In this document: in pieces, positions 24,503 to 33,970 of the stretch
Layout of the letters: every line of letters begins with the position of its first letter
How positions within the stretch are numbered: the stretch's first letter is position 1
Source of the DNA: Streptomyces sp. B93
GTDB taxonomy: Bacteria > Actinomycetota > Actinomycetes > Streptomycetales > Streptomycetaceae
Assembly: GCF_018070565.1 (NCBI RefSeq)
Contig: NZ_JAGPXL010000014.1
Coordinates: 124,001 to 188,000, forward strand
Length of the DNA stretch: 64,000 bases
Direction of reading: 5' to 3'
Position numbers and translations under genes: made by a program
Notes under the pieces: generated by a model
Seen by the model: only the letters and a program-made list of their open reading frames with translations
What the model was told of the DNA's origin: nothing
Databases searched by the model: none

Positions 24503-25816
24503 TCAGCCGTGCGCGGCGGCCCGGGTCTCCCGCGACCCCCGGCGCCCCGGCGCGGGGACCGTGCCGACGCCCGCCCCCGCGGCCAGTCGGCGCCGCACGC
24601 CTCGTAGCAGCGTGGGCGCGGTGAAGGTGGCGCCGTGCACGAAGCGCATCGCCGGGCCGAACCCGGTCGCCGTCACCAGACCGGCCAGGAAGAGCCCGGG
24701 GTACGACGACTCGAAGTCGCTGCCGACGGCGGGGGAGCCGTCGGACAGCGTGAGCAGGGTGCCGCGCAGGTCGGGGGAGAGCGGGGCGAGCCGGTCGGCG
24801 GTGGCGCGGAAGCCGGTGGCGGCGATGACGTGCTCGGTGTCCAGGCACCGGGTCCGCGCGGACCACGCCTGAAGGGCCTCCGGCTCACCGGCCGGCCCGG
24901 CGCCCGGGGTGTGGCGGACCACTTCCAGGCGGAGTCCGCCGGGCACCGGACGGGCCGCGGCGACGCGGTGGCCGAGGTGGATCTCGACGGACGGCTCCAC
25001 CCGGTCCCGTACCCACCAGGCGCCCGCGGGGCCCAGCGCGGTCGCGGCGACGCGGGCGCGGGTGGGTTCGGGGAGGTGGTGGAAGAGGCCGGGGTGCTCG
25101 GCGTAGCACCAGTTGCGCCAGCCGCAGCCGAGGGCGGAGTGCGGGGCGCGCAGCGAGCGCCACCAGGGGCGGCGCCGGGGCGGCGGGACCTCGTTCCAGC
25201 TGAGCCGGGCGGTGCGGGCCAGGACGCGGACCCGGGTGCCCTGTTCGGCGAGGAGCGCGGCGGTCTCCAGGGCGGCCTGCCCGGCGCCGACGACGGTGAC
25301 GTCCTTGCCGCGCAGGTGGTCCAGGTCGGCGTGGTGGCTGCTGTGCGAGACGAGGGCGGGCGGCAGTCCGCGCAGCGCGGCGGGGATCTCGGTGAACGGC
25401 ATGACGCCGACCGCGAGGGCGACGGTGCGGGCGGTGAGGGTCCGCCCGTCGTCGAGGACCGCCTCGAAGCCGCCGGGGCAGGGCGCGAGCCGGGTCACCT
25501 GGTGCTCGTCGACCTCGGGCACGGCGTTGCGGGCGAACCACAGGCCGTACTCGGCGAACGTCTCCACCGGGATCGGCTCGGCGTGCCGGGCGGTGGTGCC
25601 CCGGCCCGCGCAGTAGGCGTCGAGGCGCCAGCGGCCCTCGGGGTCGGAGAGGCTGGACGCCCAGGGTTCCGACTTCAGGAACATGCCGCGGGGCATGTGG
25701 TCGCGCCAGGACGCCATCGGGCGGCCCAGCACGCGCAGGGAGAGCCCGGCGGCCGCGGCGTGGGCGGCGACGGACAGCCCGTAGGGGCCCGCGCCGACCA
25801 CCAGCAGGTCGTACAT
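24503..25816 (-). CDS. FAD-dependent oxidoreductase (flavin monooxygenase-like)
   Basis: A 437-residue flavoprotein with two nucleotide-binding motifs: the FAD site DLLVVGAGPYGLSVAAH at the N-terminus and the NAD(P)H site VTVVGAGQAALETAALLAEQ near residue 170. The C-terminal VIAATGF and YPGLFLAG segments are typical of flavin-containing and N-hydroxylating monooxygenases. It starts at ATG 25816, which overlaps the stop of the upstream ATP-grasp gene (TGATG), so the two are translationally coupled and likely work on the same molecule. The substrate is unknown. It lies beside the rodlin/chaplin and polysaccharide genes, so a role in modifying a surface compound is possible but not shown. Confidence 0.87.
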   Translation of the reverse strand: MYDLLVVGAGPYGLSVAAHAAAAGLSLRVLGRPMASWRDHMPRGMFLKSEPWASSLSDPEGRWRLDAYCAGRGTTARHAEPIPVETFAEYGLWFARNAVPEVDEHQVTRLAPCPGGFEAVLDDGRTLTARTVALAVGVMPFTEIPAALRGLPPALVSHSSHHADLDHLRGKDVTVVGAGQAALETAALLAEQGTRVRVLARTARLSWNEVPPPRRRPWWRSLRAPHSALGCGWRNWCYAEHPGLFHHLPEPTRARVAATALGPAGAWWVRDRVEPSVEIHLGHRVAAARPVPGGLRLEVVRHTPGAGPAGEPEALQAWSARTRCLDTEHVIAATGFRATADRLAPLSPDLRGTLLTLSDGSPAVGSDFESSYPGLFLAGLVTATGFGPAMRFVHGATFTAPTLLRGVRRRLAAGAGVGTVPAPGRRGSRETRAAAHG

Positions 25817-27111
25817 CAGTGGCTGCTCGCTTTCTCGTCGGTGGGCCGGGCCGCGGGGGTGTCCCCCGTGTCCTCGGCCGGTGCGGTGGCCTGCCGGACC
25901 ACGCGGGGCTGGGCGCGGGTGGCGCCCGCCGGGGCCCGGCGGTGCAGCCGGGTGCGCAGACGGCGGGAGACGTGCCGGGACCACAGGCCCCACAGCGCAC
26001 GGCCGGGGCCCCGGTCGTCGTCGGCGTGCCACGCCAGTTCGCGTCCGGCGGGCGCCGGGCGGAGCGCGGTCAGGGGCGCGTAGTTCTCCACCACGAAGGT
26101 CCGGCCGTGCCGCGGCGCCCCGGCCGGCAGCGGACGGTGGGTCAGGTCCAGGTGCAGGGCGCGTACGACGTCCAGGTCCGCGGTGTCGCTGAACAGCCGG
26201 AACTGGGCGCCGGGACGCGGGTTGAAGTCGAGCAGGTGGTAGCGGCCGGTGCGGTCGCAGCGCCGGAAGTCCAGGTCGAAGACGCCCCGGAAGCCCAGTT
26301 CGGTGGTGAGCCGTTCGGCGAGCGAGAGCACCTCGTGGTTGGGCGTCCACTCGCCGACCGCCGTCAGTCCGGCCGCGCGCGGCCAGGAGCGCAGTTTGCG
26401 GCCCGGTCCGCCGCCGCGCACCGCCCCCGAGCGGTCGGCGTAGCCGTGGACGAACCAGTCGTGGTCGGTGCCGGGCGGCAGGAACTCCTGGATCAGCAGC
26501 CTGCTTCCGGCGTCGGCGGCCCGCCCGTACAGCTCACCGGCCTGCCGCGGGGAGTGGACGAGGGTCGTGCTGCGCAGCCCGGACCCGGCGGGCAGCAGCC
26601 AGGGGCGGCTCCACTTCGCCACCACCGGCACGCCGAGCCGCCAGGCCGCGTCGGCGGCGTGCCGGGCGCTGTCGGGGACGACGGTGTGCGGGTGCGGCAG
26701 GTCGAGCGCCGCGCACACGGCGGCCAGCTCCGCCTTGTCGGCGAGGCGTTCGGGCAGCGCGGCGGGGACGGTGGGCAGCAGATAGGCGGGGGCGAGTTCG
26801 GTGTGCAGCCGCCCCACGGCCACGGCGCTCGCGTCGTCCATCGGGACCAGCACCGCGGGCCGGGCGACCCGGGCGGCCACCCGGCGCAGCGCCACCGCGA
26901 TCTCGTGCGGCGTCGCCCCCGGCCCCGGTGGCGCGTGCACCTGCCGTACGTAGCGGGAGGCCTGGACGGGGCTGTCCGCGCAGTCGGCGACCACATGGAC
27001 ATCGAGCCCGGCCCGGCCGAGCGAGCGGGCGGCGCCGAGGGTGCCGTGGTGGAAGGGGTTCCGGTCGATCCGCAGCAGCACGGCGGGGACGCGGGTGTCG
27101 AACAGTGTCAC
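25816..27111 (-). CDS. ATP-grasp domain protein (carboxylate-amine ligase-like)
   Basis: A 431-residue ATP-grasp enzyme, a fold that activates a carboxylate as acyl-phosphate for attack by an amine. Landmarks are an N-terminal Rossmann-like domain (VPAVLLRIDRNPFHHG), the ATP-binding strand GVPVVAKWSRPW, the loop LIQEFLPPGTDHDWFVHGY, and the metal-binding FDLDFRR...YHLLDFNPRPGAQF, with Asp, Asp and Asn in the right places. The GTG at 27111 is chosen because AGGAG lies seven bases upstream; a longer TTG start is unlikely. It is coupled to the FAD enzyme downstream. Similar orphan ATP-grasp proteins occur near polysaccharide genes; the substrate is not predictable. Confidence 0.87.
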   Translation of the reverse strand: MTLFDTRVPAVLLRIDRNPFHHGTLGAARSLGRAGLDVHVVADCADSPVQASRYVRQVHAPPGPGATPHEIAVALRRVAARVARPAVLVPMDDASAVAVGRLHTELAPAYLLPTVPAALPERLADKAELAAVCAALDLPHPHTVVPDSARHAADAAWRLGVPVVAKWSRPWLLPAGSGLRSTTLVHSPRQAGELYGRAADAGSRLLIQEFLPPGTDHDWFVHGYADRSGAVRGGGPGRKLRSWPRAAGLTAVGEWTPNHEVLSLAERLTTELGFRGVFDLDFRRCDRTGRYHLLDFNPRPGAQFRLFSDTADLDVVRALHLDLTHRPLPAGAPRHGRTFVVENYAPLTALRPAPAGRELAWHADDDRGPGRALWGLWSRHVSRRLRTRLHRRAPAGATRAQPRVVRQATAPAEDTGDTPAARPTDEKASSH

Positions 27112-27242
27112 GGTCGTTCTCCTCGGTCGGTCACCCGTGCGGGCGAGTGGGACGCTCCAACGCCGCAGCCGCACTGGCGTACCTCGTATTGATGTGACTG
27201 GGTGTCAGTGAGTGACGAAGACGAGTGGAGAAAGGAGCAGGC

Positions 27243-28511
27243 ATGGCCCCACAGCGACGACGTGCGCGGTCCCGGCGGATCGCGCTCCTCGCGGCGACGG
27301 TCGCCGCGTCGGCCGCCCTGGCGTCCGTCCCCGGTTTCGCCGCGGGACTGGGGGTGGCGGTGGAAGCCGACCCCTCCGCTCCGCCCGCACCGGTGGCGCC
27401 CACGGTCCCGGCCGACCCGCCGAGCGCACAGGCACCGGCCGCCCCGAGCAGCCCGGCGCCGCAGCCACCGGAGGAGGTCCCCGCCTTCGGCGCCTACCTC
27501 GACTACGGCCCGCGCGGGGTGGCCCGGATCGCGGAGCTGAGCCGCTGGCTCGGCGGCACCGAACTGCGGGTCGGGCACACCTACCTGCCCGGCGACCGTT
27601 GGAGCAACATCGCGGGCGCCCCCAGCTTCCTGGAGGACTGGGCGCGCTGGCGCAACGAGAAGGCCGACCGGATGTTCGTCCTCAACGTGCCCATGCTGGA
27701 ACGCAACGAGGAGGGCGTTCCCGACGCCGAGGTGCGGCGCCAGCTGCGGCGCGGCGCGGCCGGACGCTACGACCAGCACTTCCGGACCCTCGCCGAACGC
27801 CTGGTCGCGCTGAAGGTGCCGGACACGGTGATCGTGCTCGGCTGGGAGATGAACGGCGTCACCTACACCCACCGCTGCGGCCCGGACCCCGAGGCCTGGA
27901 AGACGTACTGGAAGCGGATCGTCACCACCATGCGCGCCGTGCCCGGCCAGCGGTTCCGCTTCGACTTCACCCCCAGCCGGGGCCGGGACGCCGTGCCGTG
28001 GACGCAGTGCTACCCGGGCGACGACACCGTCGACATCGTCGGCATGGACTCCTACGACCAGCCCGCCGGGCTCACCTTCGACCAGCAGGTCGAGGAGCCC
28101 TACGGCCTGAAGGAGCACGTCGAGTTCGCCAAGGCGCACGGCAAGCCGATCTCGTACCCGGAGTGGGGGCTGTTCCGCAACGGCGACAACCCGGAGTACA
28201 TGCGGCGCATGCTCGCCTGGATGGCCGAGCACAAGCCGCTGTACAACACGCTGACCGACTACTGCCCGCACGGCGTGTGGCAGTGCGCCGACAACCCGAA
28301 GTCGGCGGAGGTGTACCGGGCGGCCCTGTCCGGTCTCGGCCAGCAGCCCCAGCCGGACCCGACGCCCACCCCGACCCCCACGCCCACCCAGCCCACCGAA
28401 CCCGCGCAGCCGCCGTCCGAGTGCCAGCCGCTCGACCTCGGCGACTGGGTGGAGCACTGGCTCGGCGGGAAGCTGTGCATGCGGCTCGACTGGTGGTCGC
28501 GGGCCCGCTGA
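27243..28511 (+). CDS. Secreted glycoside hydrolase, GH26-like (beta-mannanase fold)
   Basis: A 422-residue secreted glycosidase. The signal peptide (residues 1-35) is followed by a Pro/Ala-rich linker, then a (beta/alpha)8 domain with the acid/base region VIVLGWEMNG and nucleophile region PISYPEWGLF, the Glu pair typical of family GH26. A Pro-Thr linker (PTPTPTPTPTQP) precedes a short C-terminal piece with two cysteines. The ATG at 27243 has AAAGGAG six bases upstream. It is transcribed away from the exopolysaccharide operon and could trim the polymer during export or turnover; that role is inferred from position only. Confidence 0.82.
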   Translation: MAPQRRRARSRRIALLAATVAASAALASVPGFAAGLGVAVEADPSAPPAPVAPTVPADPPSAQAPAAPSSPAPQPPEEVPAFGAYLDYGPRGVARIAELSRWLGGTELRVGHTYLPGDRWSNIAGAPSFLEDWARWRNEKADRMFVLNVPMLERNEEGVPDAEVRRQLRRGAAGRYDQHFRTLAERLVALKVPDTVIVLGWEMNGVTYTHRCGPDPEAWKTYWKRIVTTMRAVPGQRFRFDFTPSRGRDAVPWTQCYPGDDTVDIVGMDSYDQPAGLTFDQQVEEPYGLKEHVEFAKAHGKPISYPEWGLFRNGDNPEYMRRMLAWMAEHKPLYNTLTDYCPHGVWQCADNPKSAEVYRAALSGLGQQPQPDPTPTPTPTPTQPTEPAQPPSECQPLDLGDWVEHWLGGKLCMRLDWWSRAR

Positions 28512-28545
28512 CGCGGCGTCGGACGCCCGGTGGCGGCGGGCCCGC

Positions 28546-29658
28546 TCAGGACCTGCCGTCACCGTCGTGTCCTCTCCGTCGGGGCCGCTCGGCGCGGCGG
28601 CGCAGCAGTTCCTTGCCCCGCCGCCGGGCGGCCACGTCGCACACGGTGGCCGCGAGCAGCGGTGCGGTGCGCCGCTGCGCCAGCAACAGCCGCTGGTTGA
28701 CGACGGGTTCGGGCCGCCAGTGCCGTTTGTAGGGCTCGTCGCCGCGCAGCAGGCTCAGCGTGCCCCGGGCCTGCTCACCGGTCGCGCTCAGCAGCATCAC
28801 CGCGACGTCCGCCCGGCGCTCCCGCAGACACGGGTGGGCGCCGTACAGATAGCCGCCGGTCAGGCCGCGCGAGCGCAGCGTCAGATCGACGGCCACGACG
28901 TCGTCGTCCAGCCGGAACTCGGTGACGACGGCGTCCCCGGAGCGCACCATCGGCTCGGCGGAGCGCACCAGGTGCTGACGGAACCGCTCCCGCAGGTGCT
29001 CCGGCGTCACCTTCCGCCCCCGCCACTGCAAGGCGTGCAGCTCCAGCAGCCGCCGCAGCGCCTTGTCGACCTCTTCCGGCGTCACGACGTGCCGTTCGAC
29101 ACCGAGCGCGGCCAGTTTGCGCAGCTTGGCGCGGACCCGCTGCTGGGACTTGCCCGACGGCAGCCGGGCGACGAGCTGGTCCATGGGTACGGCGGGCAGC
29201 TCCAGGCACAGCGAGTCGGGCACCCGGTGGTGCGGTCCGGGCCAGCGGTCGTAGACCCGTTCGGCGGCGCCGCCCGGCCGTACCTCGCGCAGGTCGATCA
29301 GCGCGGTGCGGGCGGCCCGCTGGAGAGCCTCGGTGAGCGCGGCCACCGCCCGGGTGCCGTGCGCCTCGTCCACCAGGACGTCCCCGTAGTCGGAGATCGG
29401 CCCGCCGATCGGCACCAGCGACGGCAGCGGACGGCGTACGAGCATCAGGGGCGCGGCGGCGACGAGTTCCCCGCCGGTGTCGCTGACGAGGACCAGCCGC
29501 AGCCGTCCGGGCCTGCCGTACGACTGCCACCAGGAGTGCAGCCAGGCGTGATGCTGGAACGGGGTCGCGGCCGGGCAGCCGCCGTACAGCCGCGCCCAGC
29601 GCGGGGCGAGCGCGGCGAACACGCGCTCCTCGGTGACGAGTTCCGCCGTGTACGTCAC
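28546..29658 (-). CDS. FemAB/CelD-like GNAT acyltransferase
   Basis: A 370-residue GNAT-fold protein of the FemAB/BioF2-like (Acetyltransf_6) type. Typical features are the N-terminal PFQHHAWLHSWWQSYGRPG, LVAAAPLMLV, IGGPISDYGDVLVD, and the acyl-CoA-binding half with VAVDLTLRSRGLTGGYLYGAHP. Such proteins often occur in exopolysaccharide clusters and probably acylate sugar residues or lipid-linked intermediates in the cytoplasm. The GTG at 29658 overlaps the stop of the Wzz-like gene by GTGA. It is the last gene of the operon; the basic tail (KELLRRRAERPRRRG) may contact the membrane. The acyl donor and acceptor are unknown. Confidence 0.82.
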   Translation of the reverse strand: MTYTAELVTEERVFAALAPRWARLYGGCPAATPFQHHAWLHSWWQSYGRPGRLRLVLVSDTGGELVAAAPLMLVRRPLPSLVPIGGPISDYGDVLVDEAHGTRAVAALTEALQRAARTALIDLREVRPGGAAERVYDRWPGPHHRVPDSLCLELPAVPMDQLVARLPSGKSQQRVRAKLRKLAALGVERHVVTPEEVDKALRRLLELHALQWRGRKVTPEHLRERFRQHLVRSAEPMVRSGDAVVTEFRLDDDVVAVDLTLRSRGLTGGYLYGAHPCLRERRADVAVMLLSATGEQARGTLSLLRGDEPYKRHWRPEPVVNQRLLLAQRRTAPLLAATVCDVAARRRGKELLRRRAERPRRRGHDGDGRS

Positions 29659-30317
29659 AGCTGCCCGTGGGCGTCGGCGGCGACGGCCGGACCCGGTACG
29701 GCGGCCGGGCGCCCGGCGCTCTCGGTGGCGGCCCGGCGGGGCCGGACCAGCAGGGCGAGCCCGCCGAGCAGCCCGCCCGCGCTCGCCCCGACCAGGCCGG
29801 TCAGCGCAGGGGAGGCGGAGGACGGTTCGGTGGGTTTCACCGCGCGGGCGAACCGCTGGAGTTTCACGTCGGTGGTCTTCACGCCGGCGTCGGCGTGCCG
29901 GGTGAGGGCGCGGGCGACGGCGTTGGCCATGTCGGCGGCGAGGTCGGGGCGCTGGGAGGTGGCGGTGACCGCGACCATCGGCGCGTCCGGCGAGGTCGCC
30001 GTGCGCACGCTGTCCTTCAGCGTGGCGACCGGCACGCCCGCCCACACCTGGGCGTCCCCGAGCACCGCGAGCTGGGTGGCGACCCGGCCGTAGGCCTGCG
30101 CGAACCCGAGCGCGCCGGCCGGGTCGGAGCCTTCGGCGGGCACGGCGACGAGATAGCTGGTGGCCGTGTACTCGGGGGTCTTGAGCGCGCCGTACGCGCC
30201 GCCGAGGAGACCGCCGGTGAGGGCACCGGCGACCAGCAGCGACCAGGGCGGCAGGGTCCGCGCGCGGTGCAGGACGGCCCGGCCCGGGCGGCGCGCTCCG
30301 GTGGGGTTCTCGGTCAT
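29655..30317 (-). CDS. Wzz/YveK-like polysaccharide chain-length protein
   Basis: A 220-residue membrane protein with membrane segments near residues 25-45 and 170-190 enclosing an extracytoplasmic domain (YTATSYLVAVP... AFAQAYGRVATQL-like region, ending before VKPTEPSSASP). This is the layout of Wzz/YveK co-polymerases, which set polymer length or link polymerase and export. There is no tyrosine-kinase domain and no separate BY-kinase nearby. The ATG at 30317 overlaps the stop of the upstream glycosyltransferase (ATGA). It is probably the export or chain-length subunit of the operon. Confidence 0.82.
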   Translation of the reverse strand: MTENPTGARRPGRAVLHRARTLPPWSLLVAGALTGGLLGGAYGALKTPEYTATSYLVAVPAEGSDPAGALGFAQAYGRVATQLAVLGDAQVWAGVPVATLKDSVRTATSPDAPMVAVTATSQRPDLAADMANAVARALTRHADAGVKTTDVKLQRFARAVKPTEPSSASPALTGLVGASAGGLLGGLALLVRPRRAATESAGRPAAVPGPAVAADAHGQL

Positions 30318-31540
30318 GACGGGCTGGCTCCCTGGGGCGATGGTGACGGAATCGGGGCTTGGGGGGCGGCCGGGATGCGCACTGGCCGGGCCGGGGCGCC
30401 GGGCGCCGGACGCCCTCGGTCCGCGGTGAGCGCGGCCCGGTACACGTCCAGCAGCCGGGCCGCGCTGCGGGTGATGTCGTAGCGGTGGGCGGCGGCGGGG
30501 GCGGTGCGTGGCCGGGGGCCCGCCGCCCGGACCTCGGCGACGGCGTGCGCGAACACGTCCGGGCCCGCGTCCCGGGCGACCCGGCGGGCGTCGGGCGCGT
30601 CCCGCGCGGGGAGGTCCTCGACGGCCGGGCAGGAGGCGTACCGCACGGGCAGCCCGGAGGCCAATGCCTCCACCACCGCGAGGCCGAACGACTCCTCCGG
30701 GGACGGCGAGGCCAGCATGTCCATCGCGGAGACCAGGGACGGCAGGTCGGGGCCGGGTGAGCCGTCGGGGACGCTGGGGCGTTCCCCGGTGAACAGCACC
30801 CGGTCGGCGACGCCCGCCTCGTGGGCGGTGCGGCGCAGCACGTTCTCCTCGGGTCCGCCGCCGACCAGCAGCAGCCAGTGGTCGGCGGGCAGCCGGGCCA
30901 GGGCACGCACCAGGACGTCGAAGCGTTTGGCGGCGGTGAGCCTGCCGATGCCGCCGATGACGTACGCCGTGTCGGGCAGCCCGAGCCGCTGCCGGGTGCG
31001 CAGCCGGGCCCACGGGTCGAAGCGGAACCGCTCCAGATCGATGCCGTTGGGCACCACCTCGATACGGGGCGCGGGCACCCCCCAGCGCTTGAGCCGGTCG
31101 GCGACGGTGGGGGAGACGGCGACCGTGGTCCGGCCGAGGCGTTCCCCGGCGAGGTACAGCGCCCGCACCCCGGCGGTCAGCGGGCGGCCCTCCATCTGGG
31201 AGTCGCCGAGGGAGTGCTCGGTGGCGACGATCGCCCGTACCCCGGCGAGGCGGGCGGCGAGACGGCCGTAGAGGCAGGCGCGGTAGAGGTGGGTGTGCAC
31301 CAGGTCGTACCCGCCCTCGCGGACGATCCGCACCAGCCGGGGCAGCGCGCCGACGTCGCGGTTGCCCGCCATGCCGAGGTGGATCACCCGTACGCCGTCG
31401 GCCCGCAGCCCGTCCGCGACCGGTCCGGGGTTGGTGAGCGTGACGACGTCGCTGTCGACGGGCAGGTGCCGCAGCAGCAGCCGCAGTTGCTGCTCGGCGC
31501 CGCCGACGCCGAGGCCGGTGATGACGTGCAGCGCCTTCAC
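30314..31540 (-). CDS. Glycosyltransferase family 4 (GT-B)
   Basis: A 408-residue GT-B glycosyltransferase. The N-terminal VKALHVITGLGVGGAEQQL is the glycine-rich acceptor loop, with DLVHTHLYRACLYGRLAARL typical of GT4 enzymes. The donor-binding half has VVPNGIDLERF, IGGIGRLTAAKRFDVLVRAL and the EX7E motif PEESFGLAVVEALASG. It adds a hexose or amino sugar from a nucleotide sugar to the lipid-linked repeat unit in the cytoplasm. The GTG at 31540 overlaps the deacetylase stop (GTGA). The 50-residue Pro/Arg-rich tail lies beyond the catalytic core. The donor sugar is unknown. Confidence 0.9.
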   Translation of the reverse strand: MKALHVITGLGVGGAEQQLRLLLRHLPVDSDVVTLTNPGPVADGLRADGVRVIHLGMAGNRDVGALPRLVRIVREGGYDLVHTHLYRACLYGRLAARLAGVRAIVATEHSLGDSQMEGRPLTAGVRALYLAGERLGRTTVAVSPTVADRLKRWGVPAPRIEVVPNGIDLERFRFDPWARLRTRQRLGLPDTAYVIGGIGRLTAAKRFDVLVRALARLPADHWLLLVGGGPEENVLRRTAHEAGVADRVLFTGERPSVPDGSPGPDLPSLVSAMDMLASPSPEESFGLAVVEALASGLPVRYASCPAVEDLPARDAPDARRVARDAGPDVFAHAVAEVRAAGPRPRTAPAAAHRYDITRSAARLLDVYRAALTADRGRPAPGAPARPVRIPAAPQAPIPSPSPQGASPS

Positions 31541-32313
31541 CGGGCGGCCCCCGCCGGGACGGGCCGTCTGCGCAGCCGGTGCAGCCTGTACTTCAGCAGC
31601 AGGCGTACGGCGGTGTCCCGCTGCCCGATGTGCAGCCGGGGCAGGGCGTGCGGGCCGGTCAGCGGGCCGGGGTCGATGGCGCAGGCGTACCGGTACCCGG
31701 CCGCCCGTACGGCGTCCACGGCGCGCTGGTCGAGCGTCCCGTACGGGTAGCAGAACCCGGCGACCGGAGCGCCCGTCAGTTCCGTGAGCACTGCCCGGCT
31801 CTCGGCGACCTCGGCGTGCAGCAGCGTGTCGTCCACTTTGGTGAGGTCGACGTGGGTGAGGCCGTGCGAGCCGATCTCGACGCCCTGCCCGGCCGCGTGC
31901 CGGATGCCGTCGGCGGTCAGCAGCGGCTTGCGCGGGCCGAGCGGGTCCCAGGCGTTGTCGCCGCCGAGCCGTCCCGGCAGCACGAACAGGGTGGCGCCGA
32001 AGCCGTGGCGGCGCAGCACCGGCAGCGCGTCGGTGACGAAGTCGGCGTACCCGTCGTCGAAGGTCAGCCCCACCAGACCGGCGTCCGCCCCGAGTGCCCG
32101 GGCGGTCAGCAGGTCGGCCACGGACACCCCGCGCAGCCCGCGCCGCCGCAGCCAGCCGAGCTGGGCGTCGAGCCGGGCCGGGGTCACGGTGATGCGGTAC
32201 GGGTCGTCGGAGCAGTCGCCCACCGAGTGGTACATCGCCACCCATGGGAGCGGGCCGGGCGCGTGGCGGCTGCCAAGGCCGTCGAGGCCGAGGTCGTCAA
32301 CGGGAACGGACAT
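31537..32313 (-). CDS. Polysaccharide deacetylase (CE4/NodB domain)
   Basis: A 258-residue metal-dependent deacetylase. The NodB motifs are VGLTFDDGYADF (catalytic base Asp and metal Asp), EIGSHGLTHVDLTK (metal His residues) and FCYPYGTLD. No signal peptide is visible, so it may act on a lipid-linked intermediate inside the cell. The ATG at 32313 has GGAGGG seven bases upstream and is preferred over a TTG two codons earlier. The 5' end overlaps the flippase gene by 17 bases. Deacetylation would put free amines, hence positive charge, on the polymer. Confidence 0.9.
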   Translation of the reverse strand: MSVPVDDLGLDGLGSRHAPGPLPWVAMYHSVGDCSDDPYRITVTPARLDAQLGWLRRRGLRGVSVADLLTARALGADAGLVGLTFDDGYADFVTDALPVLRRHGFGATLFVLPGRLGGDNAWDPLGPRKPLLTADGIRHAAGQGVEIGSHGLTHVDLTKVDDTLLHAEVAESRAVLTELTGAPVAGFCYPYGTLDQRAVDAVRAAGYRYACAIDPGPLTGPHALPRLHIGQRDTAVRLLLKYRLHRLRRRPVPAGAAR

Positions 32314-33970
32314 GCACAACCCTCCGGATCACGGAACGCAGACAACTCACGGCCAGCACACAGCCCTGGTCGCCCAGGGCCCGGCCGACCAGCACGAACA
32401 CGACGGCGACGGTGAGGGCACCGACGGCCAGGCCCGGCACCGGCGAGCCCACGGCGCCCGCCGCGCAGGCGCCCGCCGCCGTCGCGACCACCGCCGCCCG
32501 CAGCGGCCTGCTCAGCTCGGCCAGCACGGCCCGGCGGCGCAGCGGCACGACACCGCCCGGACCGTTCTCCCGGGCGCCGGCCAGCAGCAGCGCGGCGGTG
32601 ACGGTGATCCCGGCCGCGTTGGCGGCGGCGATCCCGGCGGTGCCCCAGGGGCGTACCGTCCAGACGCCCAGCCAGGCCGTGGCGACGATGCCGACGGCCA
32701 TCGTGGCGAGCGGGTACCAGGTGGGGCGGCCCGCCCCGAAGTAGCAGCGGATCAGCGCGCCGACCAGGGTCTGGCCGAGCAGGCCGAGCGCGTACACCCG
32801 CATCACGGACGCCGTCGCCGCGGTGTCCCGGGCGGTGAACGCGCCCCGCTGGAAGAGCACTTCGATGATCTGCGGGGCGCAGGCGACGACGATTGCCGCG
32901 CCCGCCAGCACCGTGCACGCGGCCAGCGCCAGGTCCCGCTGCACCCGTTCCCGGGCGCGTTCGGTGTCGCCGTCGGCCAGCGCCCGCGCCACCACCGGGA
33001 AGGTGACCGTGCACAGCATCAGCGACAGCGTCATGGGGATCTGCGCGACCTTCTGCGCGTAGTTCAGGTGCGAGATCGACCCGGCGGCCAGGTGCGAGGC
33101 GAGGAACCGCTCGATCAGCACCTGGGACTGACGGCACAGCGCGAACAGCAGCACGGTGCCGACGAGGGCGAGGCCCACGGTGGCGGGCGAGCCGTTCCGG
33201 TCGGACCCGTCCGGGGGTTCGGGCTGTTCCGGTGACTCGGGCGTGCGCAGCCGCCGCCACAGCACCGGCAGTTGCACCGCCACCATCAGGAAGCCGCCGA
33301 CCGCGACCCCGGCCGCCGCCGACCGCACGCCCCAGCGCCCGCCGAGCACCAGCATCGTCGTGACGATGCCGGTGTTGTAGGCGACGTAGATCGCCGCCGG
33401 GGCCAGGAACCGGCGGTGGGCCCGGAGCGCCGCGCTGGAGTAGCCGGCGAGCCCGAAGCTCAGCAGACAGGTCGCCGTCAGCCGGGTGCAGTCGACGGCG
33501 AGTCCCCGGTCGGACAGCCCGGGGGCGAGGGCGGCGACCAGGTAGGGGGCGGCGGCGACGGTCAGGGCGGCGCCCGCGACCAGGGCGAGCGTGAGCCGCG
33601 GCAGGCTGCTGGCGACCAGGGCGCGCACCGGGTCCTTCGGGGCACCCTGGGCGCGTTGCGCCAGCGCCAGGCTGAACGCCGGGACCAGCGCGAAGGCCAG
33701 CCCGTCCTCGATGAGCAGCGTCGCCGCGAACTCCGGCACGGTCCACGCCACCAGGAACGCGTCCGTGTCCCGCCCCGCCCCGAACAGCTGGGCCAGCGCC
33801 TGGTCGCGCACCAGCCCGAGCACGGCACCGGCGAGGGAGAGGGCCGCGGTGAGCAGCGCGGCCCTGGCGAGGAAACCGCGTGGTTCCCGGGGCGCCTCCG
33901 GGGCGGCCGTGTCATGCGGCGCGCGCTGTCCGGGCGGTGCCGCTCCCGGCGCCGGCGGTGTCACCGTCAT
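32297..33970 (-). CDS. MurJ/MviN-type lipid-linked oligosaccharide flippase
   Basis: A 557-residue membrane protein of the MOP superfamily with about 14 hydrophobic segments. RAALLTAALSLAGAVLGLVRDQALAQLFG and DAFLVAWTVPEFAATLLIEDG match the MurJ/MviN N-terminal region. In this operon it probably flips the undecaprenyl-linked repeat unit to the outer face, a Wzx-like job, rather than peptidoglycan lipid II. The ATG at 33970 overlaps the stop of the O-antigen-ligase-like gene (ATGA). The Pro-rich first 35 residues are cytoplasmic. Confidence 0.9.
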   Translation of the reverse strand: MTVTPPAPGAAPPGQRAPHDTAAPEAPREPRGFLARAALLTAALSLAGAVLGLVRDQALAQLFGAGRDTDAFLVAWTVPEFAATLLIEDGLAFALVPAFSLALAQRAQGAPKDPVRALVASSLPRLTLALVAGAALTVAAAPYLVAALAPGLSDRGLAVDCTRLTATCLLSFGLAGYSSAALRAHRRFLAPAAIYVAYNTGIVTTMLVLGGRWGVRSAAAGVAVGGFLMVAVQLPVLWRRLRTPESPEQPEPPDGSDRNGSPATVGLALVGTVLLFALCRQSQVLIERFLASHLAAGSISHLNYAQKVAQIPMTLSLMLCTVTFPVVARALADGDTERARERVQRDLALAACTVLAGAAIVVACAPQIIEVLFQRGAFTARDTAATASVMRVYALGLLGQTLVGALIRCYFGAGRPTWYPLATMAVGIVATAWLGVWTVRPWGTAGIAAANAAGITVTAALLLAGARENGPGGVVPLRRRAVLAELSRPLRAAVVATAAGACAAGAVGSPVPGLAVGALTVAVVFVLVGRALGDQGCVLAVSCLRSVIRRVVHVRSR

